From positions 43,554,312 to 43,579,311 of the forward strand of contig CM060335.1 in the NCBI GenBank assembly GCA_030674155.1: a stretch of 25,000 nucleotides of DNA. The letters run 5' to 3'. Each line of letters begins with the position of its first letter. The stretch's first letter is position 1. Positions 17,027-24,722 of this stretch are shown here, piece after piece. The DNA comes from Stramonita haemastoma. Lineage: Eukaryota; Mollusca; Gastropoda; Neogastropoda; Muricidae. The translations under genes and the position numbers were made by a program. The notes below the pieces were generated by a model. It was not told the DNA's origin and did not search any database. It was given only the letters and a program-made list of their open reading frames with translations.

Positions 17027-17171
17027 GTGCGCGTGTGTGTTTGTGAGTGTGTGTGTGTGCGTGTGTTTGTGCGTATGCATGTGCATGTACGTGTGAACAT
17101 GTGTGTTTGTGTGTGTGTTCGCACGTGTGAATATGTGTTTGTGTGTGTGTTTGTGCGTGTGTCTGTGTGTC

Positions 17172-17202
<31 letters not shown>

Positions 17203-17299
17203 TTGTGTTTTTGTGTGGGTATGTACATGCATGCGGTATACATGCTAACGCGCGCGTGCTCGAGTGAGGATATGTGTGGATGTGTGGATGTGTGTGTGG

Positions 17300-17347
<48 letters not shown>

Positions 17348-17430
17348 TGTGTGTTGTGTGGTATATACGTGCATGCGATATACATGCATGCGTGCGCGTG
17401 CTCGAGAGAGGATATATATGCATGAGTGAA

Positions 17431-17466
<36 letters not shown>

Positions 17467-17500
17467 CGCGTGTTTATGTGTGGTGTGTGTGTGTGTCAAA
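17027..17500. repeat. GT-rich interrupted microsatellite zone
   Basis: Long alternating purine-pyrimidine sequence made of GT with GC, AT and TTGTG interruptions. It includes CGCGCGCGCG at 17459-17470 and two copies of a 60-bp block centred on GCGCGTGCTCGAG (17218-17280 and 17360-17425). Confidence 0.9.
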
Positions 17501-17640
17501 GTCAAAATTTTATTTTCAGACGGTACATTGAGTAAGTAATAAATTGCCATTTTAAAAGTGTGTATATGTGTGTGTGCGTACGTGAGTGTTTGAGTGTGTG
17601 TGTGTAAGTGCATATGTGCACACATGCACACAAACACGTA
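17501..17640. repeat. short unassigned gap and second GT tract
   Basis: About 55 bp of ordinary sequence (AAATTTTATTTTCAGACGG) and a further GT/TGAGTGTG tract to about 17605. Confidence 0.7.
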
Positions 17641-17960
17641 TGCAGATGCACATAGTGCACGTAGTTTATGTATCCCTATGATTAATATGCCAACCCCAAT
17701 TAGGTGGCTGTGAATGTCACAAGGGCAGACACAGAGAGCAATAACTCATAGACTCTGGGAGGTCCTGATCATCCTGATATCGACAGGAACATTTATCTGA
17801 TGGTGCGAGGGGGCTGTTGCACTCATGTTCCGCAATAAACTGGCGCGACGTGAAATCGAACTGAAGTTTGGGAGAGAGAGAGAGATAAGAGGGATTGGTT
17901 TTTAAGACAAGGGTTGGATGGAGAAACCAGTAGTTAGTGTTAGTGTTTGTTTTCATGTAT
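17641..17960. other. diverged duplicate of 21985-22260
   Basis: The block with GGGAGGTCCTGATCATCCTG and ATATCGACAGGAACATTTAT resembles 22093-22140 (GGGAAGATCTGGTCATTCTG, GTATTGACCAATACGTTTAC). Both are preceded by GT-rich DNA and followed by a purine-rich patch and another GT microsatellite. No gene is recognised. Confidence 0.4.
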
Positions 17961-17970
17961 GTATTTTTCG

Positions 17971-18020
17971 TGATTATGTGTGTATGTGTGTTGGGGTGGG
18001 GGGGGGGGGGGGGGGGGTGG

Positions 18021-18092
<72 letters not shown>

Positions 18093-18120
18093 TTGTGTGT
18101 GTGTATGTGTGTGTGTGTGT
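17971..18120. repeat. G20 run plus (GT)n microsatellite
   Basis: About 20 consecutive G at 17998-18017, then about 100 bp of nearly pure GT. Confidence 0.95.
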
Positions 18121-18205
18121 GAAGAGAGAAAGAGAGAGAGTGAGAGAGAGGGAGAAAGAGAGAGACAGACAGACAGACAGAGACAGAGACAGACAGACAA
18201 ACAAA
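18121..18205. repeat. (GA)/(GACA) tract
   Basis: GA repeats pass into ACAG repeats and then AAATCAATC. Confidence 0.9.
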
Positions 18206-18221
18206 TCAATCAAATCAAATC

Positions 18222-18290
18222 AATGTCTTTTATTTCGAGGATAATGAATATGCACCCATGTTCTTTTTACATCCAGTCCCCGCATCTATG
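18222..18290 (-). repeat. SINE family 3 tail fragment
   Basis: CTTTTATTTCGAGGATAATG and TTTACATCCAGTCCCCGC match the terminal part of the family on the minus strand. The rest is replaced by a GA microsatellite. Confidence 0.65.
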
Positions 18291-18295
18291 GATAC

Positions 18296-18298
<3 letters not shown>

Positions 18299-18374
<76 letters not shown>

Positions 18375-18546
18375 CAGAGAAGAGACAGAGACAGAGACAG
18401 AGACAGAGAGAGAGAGAAGACAGACAGACACACAGACACACAGACACACAGACACACAGACACACAGACACAGACACAGACAGACGAGACGCAGACGCAG
18501 CGCAGACCAGACGCAGACGCAGAGCAGACGGATAGAGAGACAGAGA
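18299..18546. repeat. (GA)n, (GACA)n and (CAGACG)n compound tract
   Basis: Pure GA to about 18370, then GACAGA, CACAGA and GCAGAC variants. The Arg/Glu, Asp/Arg and Leu/Ser frames over it are artefacts. Confidence 0.95.
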
Positions 18547-18714
18547 GAGCTTCAACCGTCCCATTCAGGTTTGGATCTTGTCTGGTTTATCTCAAGTCGA
18601 TAGTTTCCAGTCAGTTCTTAACAAATCCCATGAGCTAAATGTCCAAACAAAAGCCGCGCTTTGGCAGTCTCGAATCCTTCCTTTTGAATGAGAATGTACA
18701 CAAGAAAAGAAGCT

Positions 18715-19012
18715 AAAGGTAAAGTACTAGGTGTTCCGTAACCTATGTGGTCGTACAGGAGCAAGGTATCAGAGACCTCAGCTTCTCTAGGGGCCAGCAT
18801 GTTGAGGACAACGCCCGTTTCCTCACCCTCACTGCTTTACCTTCCCTGACCTAAAGACGGCAGGTACCCATTTACAGATGGGTGGACTGGGGGACTGTAT
18901 TGAAACCAAGGCGTGCAAACGGTCACCAATCCACGTTGTAACCGCGCTCAATCCTGCTTAACCTTGGTTTGGGGGAAAGCAAGTGCTCTGACCACTGAGG
19001 CATCCTGTCCCT
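18715..19012 (-). repeat. SINE family 2 (tRNA/5S chimera), second copy
   Basis: The reverse complement aligns to 196-490 along its whole length. The A box-like TGCCTCAGTGG (18992-19002) is followed by TCAGAGCACTTGCTTT. The 5S-like block is at 18916-18964 and aligns without gaps to the same part of 5S rRNA as the first copy. Downstream are GGTACCTGCCGTCTTTAGG and AGAAGCTGAGGTCTCTGA. The two copies have diverged independently, yet both keep the 5S-like register. Confidence 0.8.
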
Positions 19013-19384
19013 TACGTAGAATAAGAAACCTTTTGAACTCGTCTCCTAGAAGCTATTCTCTGCCATTTCTCTGAATTTCTCTTTTGTCATTTTCCCTGAT
19101 GTGTGTGATAACTACAGAGAAATCACAGCCAGAAAAGTGGCAAGAAATAGATTATGGTTTAGTAGTTAGTGTCAGTCTGAGAAATCAGGAAATATGGAGT
19201 GTTACGTACAGACAAAAGAGACATTTTTATGAAAGTGGATACCAATCAGCGTGATTTTTGGGTTGAGAAAAAGAAACAACAAAACTGTCCCTGCATGAAT
19301 TGTTGGGGAAAAAAAACAGAGGGGGGAAGAGTGAGTTAATTTTCTTTCATCTCACTTTTTTTCGCTGTGCATCGACCGATCCAC
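19013..19384. other. unassigned AT-rich sequence
   Basis: I see no gene or recognised repeat here. Confidence 0.5.
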
Positions 19385-19631
19385 ATAGAACCATACATTC
19401 ACTTGGAACTCTCCTTCGGATGAGACTTTAAACCGACACCCCCCTTCCCCTCCAAACCCGTGTGCGAACACACGCATAACATCGTGCGCACACGTTATAT
19501 CCTGCTCCGTTTTCAAAAGAGTAGGCCATTGTGTGCCGGTGGACACAGATGACAAAGTTTACAAAACTGCATACACACAGGGACTGGATGTAAGAAAGCC
19601 CATGAGTGCCTATTCCATTATCATCGATATA
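19385..19631 (+). repeat. SINE family 3, 5'-truncated, interrupted copy (left part)
   Basis: The body starts near GGATGAGACTTTAAACCG and continues through GTGCGCACACGTTATATCC, AAAGAGTAGGCCATTGTGTG, CCGGTGGACACAGATGACAA and CTGCATACACACAGGGACTG to CCATTATCATCGATATA. It is broken by an insertion and resumes at 19848. Confidence 0.85.
19620..19631 (+). repeat. target-site duplication, left copy
   Basis: ATCATCGATATA occurs here and again at 19848-19859, precisely bounding the inserted LINE 3' end. In other family 3 copies the corresponding tail site occurs once. Confidence 0.9.
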
Positions 19632-19847
19632 GTAGTGGTGGGTACCCATCAGTCTCGGAAGACTATGGGGTTGCGCTCTAGCCTTTAGAGCGCAAAGCCT
19701 GGGTAAGTAAGTATGGAGGGCAAACTGTTACCCATGCAGCAGACCCTCCCCCCTCTCCACACCACTGGAATGATCCATTGGAAAGGTAACGACCGATACG
19801 AATGGTTCCAGTACTGTGGAAGGTGCCACCAGAACGTTGCCGTATAC
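19632..19847 (-). mobile_element. LINE 3' UTR insertion, 216 bp
   Basis: This is a 5'-truncated insertion of the LINE whose ORF2 tail is visible at 6634-6681. Shared blocks are CAGTCTCGGAAGACTATGG, GCGCAAAGCCTGGGTA, GTATGGAGGGCAAACTGTTA, CCATTGGAAAGG and AATGGTTCCAG (plus-strand reading). A 12-bp target-site duplication flanks it exactly. It is younger than the SINE it interrupts. Confidence 0.85.
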
Positions 19848-19905
19848 ATCATCGATATAACGAGTAAATAAATAAATAAATGAAATAAATAAATACATAA
19901 ATTAA
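19848..19905 (+). repeat. SINE family 3 tail, right part, with AAAT repeat
   Basis: After the second target-site copy the tail continues as ACGAGTAAATAAATAAATAA-type repeats, the expected A-rich SINE end. Confidence 0.8.
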
Positions 19906-20134
19906 CTGTCCTATACACTGTCCGTGGACTCCCTCCTTCTGTTTCTACACTCAGAAGAGAAAATCATTAAACAGCCAAAAGTGTTGGCCATTTTTATCTG
20001 TGGAAAGAATGCTCCGCATAGTTAGAATGATTATTATTTTGCATTTTCCCTGAAACAATTTTTGTTATTATGCAAACTGGGAGATAGTGCCCGGGATGTT
20101 TCACGGATTCTTGATGAATAGTTTTTTTATATAC
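19906..20134. other. unassigned sequence
   Basis: Nothing recognisable is seen. Confidence 0.5.
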
Positions 20135-20400
20135 ATTTTATGTCACAGCAGATTTCTCTGCGTGAAATTCGGGCTGCCCTCCCCGGGGGGGGGGGGGGGG
20201 GGGGGGAGCGCGTCGCCACAAGTGCAGCGCCTAGCCATGATTTTTTTTCCTGTCTGCAGCTGTATTTGTTTCCAGAGTTTCCAGTATTTGTTCCCATTTG
20301 TTATCAGAGTGGGTTTTTTTGTGTGTGTTGTGTTTTTGTGTTTTTTTTTTTACAGAATTTTGCAAGGTATTCGGTTGCTCTTCTTTCTTTTGCTAAACAC
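20135..20400 (-). repeat. SINE family 1 with a 22-base G run in its palindrome
   Basis: On the minus strand this reads through a CAAAATTCTGTA block, GGAAACAAATACAGCTGCAG and GGCGCTGCACTTGTGGCGAC, then the palindrome region, where the CCCCGGGG core has become a run of 22 C (20185-20206, G on the plus strand), then CAGCCCGAATTTCACG and CAGAGAAATCTGC. It matches 1-150 and 1965-2196. Confidence 0.8.
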
Positions 20401-20429
20401 ATAGCAATTTTTTAAATATTATCTATTCA

Positions 20430-20495
20430 TTCTTTTATTGCTACTTTTATATCGAGGATAATGGAATAAGCACTCATATATGTTTGGCCATAGAG
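20430..20495 (-). repeat. SINE family 3 tail fragment
   Basis: TTTTATATCGAGGATAATGG and AATAAGCACTCAT match the family's 3' terminus on the minus strand. Confidence 0.65.
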
Positions 20496-20814
20496 ACATA
20501 ACACGTGACATTGCAAAACCATATCATGCCATTTCGTTGTTTTACAGTTCGCGTTTAGTCAAACTGCCAATTTTAGAAGCCCACTGCTGGATTTAGAGGA
20601 GGGCTTGTAAAGCAGCCCACCCCCTAAAATAAATGAAAAATAAAGGCTCCATGAATTTGGTCAGTTTCCCCTCGACTGTGCATATAGCCATTGGAAACGT
20701 AAACTTAAACTTGAGAAATGATCGTTAGATTTGTGATGTGTTTTCTTGTCCCGTCATTTAGCAATGTCTCTGTTGGCTGTGACCTTTCTGCCTTTGATAG
20801 CAGGCTATTTTTTT
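20496..20814. other. unassigned sequence
   Basis: No gene or repeat copy was recognised. Confidence 0.5.
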
Positions 20815-20905
20815 ATTTATTTCTTTATTTATTTTTTTATGTGGAGAATAGTGATTATAAGCATAATGTGCTTTTTTACATATGGTCCCCATGTGTACGC
20901 AGGTT
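20815..20905 (-). repeat. SINE family 3 tail fragment
   Basis: GAGAATAGTGATTATAAGC, a TGTGCTTTTTTACATATGGT stretch and CCCCATGTGTACGCAGGTTT resemble the family's 3' ~90 bp on the minus strand. Confidence 0.55.
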
Positions 20906-20989
20906 TTGGAATAATATTGCTATATAAACCTGCATGTCTGTTTCCCTTTGGTTTTTTTTTGTCTGTTCATATCTGTTCGTCTCTCTGAA

Positions 20990-21095
20990 TCCTCTCTCTC
21001 TCGACCCTCATCCTCCCCTCTCCATCTTCCCTTCTCTCTTCCCTCCCCTTTCTCCCGTTTGTCTTCTGTCTGATCTGTCTTCTCTCTCTTTATCA
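20990..21095. repeat. CT-rich tract
   Basis: Imperfect CTCT/TCCC sequence on the plus strand. The region from 20906 to 21240 otherwise holds nothing recognisable. Confidence 0.75.
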
Positions 21096-21240
21096 AATGA
21101 TCTTTTTGTGCAAGCGGAATACCTATATTCATCTTAATTATGATATGGTTATGTACGTGTTTTTTGTGACTATAGTCATATAAACTGATTACGGTATTAG
21201 AGTGTATATGTCCCAAATTATGTTCCTTACACTGTACTTC

Positions 21241-21440
21241 AGCTCTCTCTCTTGTCTCTCTGTCTCTCTCTGTCTCTCTGTCTCTCTCTGTCTCTCTCTG
21301 TCTCTCTCTCTGTCTCTCTCTCTCTCTGCTCCTCTCTCTTCTCTCTCTTCTCTCTTCTCTCTCTCGTCTCTCTCTCTCTCTCTCCTCTGTCTCTCTTCTG
21401 TCTCTCTCTCTCTCTCTCTTTCTCTCCTCTGTCTCTCTTG

Positions 21441-21534
<94 letters not shown>

Positions 21535-21539
21535 TCTCT

Positions 21540-21596
<57 letters not shown>

Positions 21597-21612
21597 ATCT
21601 TCTCTCTCTCAG
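21241..21612. repeat. (CT)n microsatellite, ~370 bp
   Basis: Almost pure CT with TGT, CCT and TTC variants. The longest pure stretch is about 21451-21527. The long Leu/Ser frames are artefacts. Confidence 0.95.
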
Positions 21613-21658
21613 AGGATAGATTACTCGTGTGTTCTGTTATATAATGACTTAAAATTTA

Positions 21659-21960
21659 AGGCATATAATTATCATTTCCCTTAGCAAAAAGCCTATTGAT
21701 GACGTTCGCGCTAACCAGTGAACGTACATGCGTGCGTGCGTGCGGTTGTGTGTGTGTGTGTGCGTGTGTGCGTGCGTGCGTGCATGAACGCCCCCTCTCC
21801 CCCATATAAGGCATATATTTCCCTTAGCATAAAGCCTATTAATGATGTTCGCGCGAACCGTGAATGTGTGTGTGTGTGTGTGTGTGTTGTGTGTGCCACG
21901 CGCGCGCGCACGTGTGGTGTGTGTGCGCGGCGGTATGTGTGTGTGCGCACGCGCGCATTT
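21659..21960. repeat. duplicated ~60-bp block, each followed by a GT/GC tract
   Basis: AAGGCATAT, TTTCCCTTAGCA-AAAGCCTATT, AATGATGTTCGCGC-like and AACC-GTGAA occur at 21659-21722 and again at 21808-21862. Each is followed by GT/GC alternation (21745-21785 and 21864-21960). The period is about 149 bp. Confidence 0.8.
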
Positions 21961-21984
21961 GTGCGCACCCATGCACTTGCGTAT

Positions 21985-22260
21985 GGTTATATCCTATACA
22001 AACATACGTCAGACATAACCTCGATGCCTCATGAAGCAGAAAGAACAGACAACAGGGAGGCAGGCATAATTATAATGTCATCACAGGCCACGGGAAGATC
22101 TGGTCATTCTGGTATTGACCAATACGTTTACCAGGTGCTTGAATTGAAGGCTTCATCCATTTTCCTCAGAAGCTGGTCGTTCAAATAGAAAATTAAACTA
22201 AAGCGTAGAAAAGTAAGGAGAAAAAAAAAGAAGTGAATAACAAGAGGGAAGGATGAGGGA
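21985..22260. other. diverged duplicate of 17641-17960
   Basis: See the matching block at 17641-17960. A short open frame (GRSGHSGIDQYVYQVLELK) crosses it but is not preserved in the other copy. No gene is recognised. Confidence 0.35.
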
Positions 22261-22279
22261 GTATAAAATCGAAGATATG

Positions 22280-22500
<221 letters not shown>

Positions 22501-22590
22501 GGATCTGTGGTCTTAGGTTACGCGCCTGCCTAGAAAGTGAAAAGTCTGGGTCGGAAGTGAGCGGTGGTTCGAACACCGCTTGACCCCTAA
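22501..22590 (+). repeat. tRNA-like sequence, probable SINE head
   Basis: A strong T arm is present: GCGGTG-GTTCGAA-CACCGC (22561-22579), with B box-like GGTTCGAACAC. Upstream, TTAGGTTACGCGCCTGCC and TAGAAAGTGAAAAGTC look like a D arm and anticodon region, though the A box is poor. A GGGTC/GACCC pair encloses the T arm (22548-22552 with 22582-22586). There is no proper acceptor stem, so this is not a functional tRNA gene. Confidence 0.5.
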
Positions 22591-22682
22591 ACTTGTCTGC
22601 TGTACTTGTCATTTGAATATGCATTTAGTGATGCTAAGCTTTAGAACATGATTTCGTCATCTCTGTTAAGAGACTTGTCTTT

Positions 22683-22710
22683 TTTTTTTTTTTCTTTGAT
22701 AGAGACGAGA

Positions 22711-22751
<41 letters not shown>

Positions 22752-22865
22752 GACGAGAGAGACAGAGACAGAGACAGAGAGAGAACAGAGAGAGACAGAG
22801 AGACAGAGAGACAGAGAGACAGAGACGAGAGACAGAGAGAGACAGAGATACAGAGAGACAGTGAC
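22683..22865. repeat. poly(T) run and (GA)/(GACA) tract
   Basis: A T run at about 22681-22693, then GA, GACAGA and GAGACG variants to 22862. Confidence 0.95.
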
Positions 22866-22934
22866 AGAACATGGCCGACCCACCAGTGACTGTTTTGCTA
22901 TATTACGCGTTTCATCCTAAAACTGACCATTTCA

Positions 22935-23138
22935 ATGCCATTTCCAGAGAAACACACTGAGCTGAATGTCCAAGCCAAGGTCATCTTTAAGTTGTTGGAA
23001 TCTGTCTTTAAAACCAAAACAAACTACAGTGCAAAATTAATGTCCTTTTCTGCTCTGCTGTTAATCTGTCTCATCCAAGATGTTCTCTCTGTCTGTGCTA
23101 ACTACCAAAGAGATCCTAGCTATGCCAGAGAGCAAGAA
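22935..23138 (+). CDS. candidate first coding exon of a secreted protein
   Basis: An open frame from 22935 has an internal ATG at 23040, from which it encodes 33 residues: a short n-region (MSFS), a hydrophobic core (ALLLICLI...VLSV) and a small-residue cleavage-like site (VCA before NYQRDPS), that is, a plausible signal peptide followed by a polar mature start. It ends in phase 0 at a perfect donor, GAA|GTGAGT (23139-23144). An acceptor-like TTTCCAG lies at about 22947. Which ATG is used is undecided, and the context of the 23040 ATG is weak (T at -3). The next exon is not identified. The mature part is too short to assign a family. Confidence 0.3.
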
Positions 23139-23144
23139 GTGAGT

Positions 23145-23335
23145 TCTTGTTGTTTATGCCTGTCATTAAAAGCGGGAGCATGGGGTGTCAAGTCATTGGA
23201 GAGAGAACTTGATGGAAGTAGCTCATGCTCCCGTGACGGCTAGTTCTGAACAATTTGTGTTTTCATTTTACAAATGATTCTGCCAAGGACAAGTGGAAAA
23301 CAAGAGAAGGAAGCCACTCCCTTTATTTCAACCAT
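23145..23335. other. unassigned sequence, possible intron
   Basis: Contains a hairpin with perfect 10-bp arms, CGGGAGCATG (23173-23182) and CATGCTCCCG (23224-23233). No exon is recognised. Confidence 0.4.
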
Positions 23336-23345
23336 TGTTTTGAGC

Positions 23346-23505
23346 ATTCCAGTGGCGTGGAGAGGTGGGGGGTTGGGGTGGGGGGTTCTGCTGCATGGGT
23401 AACAGCTTGCCCTCTATACTTACTTACCCAGGCTTTGCGCTCTAAAGACTAGAGTGCAACTCCATAGTCTTCCGAGACTGATCGGTGCCTACTGAATTAC
23501 TGAAC
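23346..23505 (+). mobile_element. LINE 3' UTR insertion, ~160 bp
   Basis: In LINE-sense orientation it reads CCAGTGGCGTGGAGAGG, GGTAACAGCTTGCCCTC, TACTTACCCAGGCTTTGCGC and GTCTTCCGAGACTGATCGG, the same 3' end as 6362-6600 and 19632-19847. The 10-bp duplication TGTTTTGAGC lies on each side (23336-23345 and 23506-23515). It is 5'-truncated. Confidence 0.8.
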
Positions 23506-23515
23506 TGTTTTGAGC

Positions 23516-23789
23516 CATCTTAGAGCTAACCATTGCTGTTCGAATATTTGTAGGATGCCTGTAGAAATTCACCATCCCTGTTGCTATTCTGTAGAAGATG
23601 AACCACAGAACATCATCAAATGTGTGCCATAGAATCTTGGAAAGAAGCTGCTTCATAAGGTCAGAGCAGTCTCTGCTTTCTGGCTGAAACATTCTCTCTG
23701 GCTGTCAAAGACTAAACTCAACTCTACTGTTCTTCTCGCCGCTATTCTTCGGTTGGAGCTCCACGTAATGCCATCCGGTTCGGCATCTT
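23516..23789. other. unassigned sequence
   Basis: A 67-codon minus-strand frame (23489-23692) with a hydrophobic, aromatic middle crosses the target-site copy and is not a recognised protein. The rest of the stretch holds nothing identifiable. Confidence 0.45.
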
Positions 23790-24180
23790 TCTCTGTCTAT
23801 TGTTGAGTGTCTACCTTCGTCCGTAGCCCTCCCAGACCCACTGATCTCTTGTGATGTTGGCAATGTAGTGATGTTGGCGGTCTGCCTCTTTTTCTTCTAC
23901 CCTCATCCTAACCTTTGAGAATGTCACCATCAGATTTTTGTTTGTGTGTTTCTGTTTGCATAACCAGCATATCTCAGTTTGTACTTACCATTTTCAGCAT
24001 ACATTACTCTTTGCTCTGAGGGTTCATGTAGATTAATTTTGTGTTCTTTTTTTGACCACTTGATTTTAGAAGTCGCATGTTGAGAAAAAACATTTCAGCT
24101 GCGTTTATGAGTTTCTTTCCATATTCCTAGTGTCCAAGCTCTGACTGGTACAGTTATAAGTCCAGAACAGTGTTTTAACA
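23790..24180 (-). mobile_element. degraded LINE ORF2 fragment
   Basis: On the minus strand, around 24114-24080, the sequence encodes KKLINAAEMFFLNMRLLKSS, close to the KRINAAEMWFLRRMLRIS-type motif after the reverse transcriptase domain of non-LTR retrotransposons. Further on, 23907-23876 encodes DEGRRKRGRP, like the GRR.RGR basic motif that follows about 60-70 residues later in intact proteins. Stops and frameshifts interrupt the whole stretch. The element differs from the LINE at 12815-13125 in this region or is a more complete part of it, and I cannot tell which. Confidence 0.55.
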
Positions 24181-24544
24181 AATCTAATTTTGAAATATTT
24201 ATCTATGCGCTGCCTTTCAAATTATTGGTTGACTGATCATCCTTTGCTGGTCAAACTGAATCAACTTTACGTTGTTAGACGAGAGTCATTATTCTCTTTC
24301 AAGAACCTAATAATTGAAGTTTTGATTGATGTCAGATCTGTCTTATTAACTTTGATGTGGCTACCAAGGCTACATATTGCTTTCACAATATTAGTGTGAC
24401 TTCTCACAGCTCTTGTCAGAAAAGACAACTACGCACAATACTACCCAGTGTTAAGCAGAACGTGAGAAAGATAACCATACGTCACTAACTGTAAGTAGTT
24501 AATAATCCAGATCATAAATTTCCCTTACTCGTGGGCCAACAACT
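24181..24544. other. unassigned AT-rich sequence
   Basis: A 69-codon plus-strand frame at 24190-24399 has no recognised similarity. Nothing else is seen. Confidence 0.5.
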
Positions 24545-24559
24545 CCACACCAGTATATT

Positions 24560-24722
24560 ATAAATAAAAAACAACAACAACAAACAAATAATAATGAAAT
24601 AAAAAAAAAAAAGAAGAAGAAGAAGAAAAGAAGAAGAAGAAAGAAGAAGAAAGAAGAAAAAAAAGATAAAAAAAATATAAAATGAAAATAATAGAAGAAG
24701 AAGAAAGAAGAAGAAGAAGACA
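24560..24722. repeat. (AAC)/(GAA)n and A-rich tract
   Basis: AACAAC and A runs lead into GAA repeats with A-rich interruptions. It is purine on the plus strand throughout most of its length, and the poly-Phe frame is an artefact. Confidence 0.9.

Noticed and set aside
17027..18244. Many Cys-Val, His-Thr and Arg-Glu frames
   Set aside because: All are translations of GT and GA microsatellites.
21202..21684. 160-codon Leu/Ser frame
   Set aside because: Translation of the CT microsatellite.
22501..22590. Possible tRNA gene with a strong T arm
   Set aside because: No consistent cloverleaf. The arm spacing is wrong and the A box is poor, so it is a likely SINE head.
24190..24399. 69-codon plus-strand frame
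   Set aside because: No recognisable domain, no splice or promoter signal, and it borders a decayed LINE.
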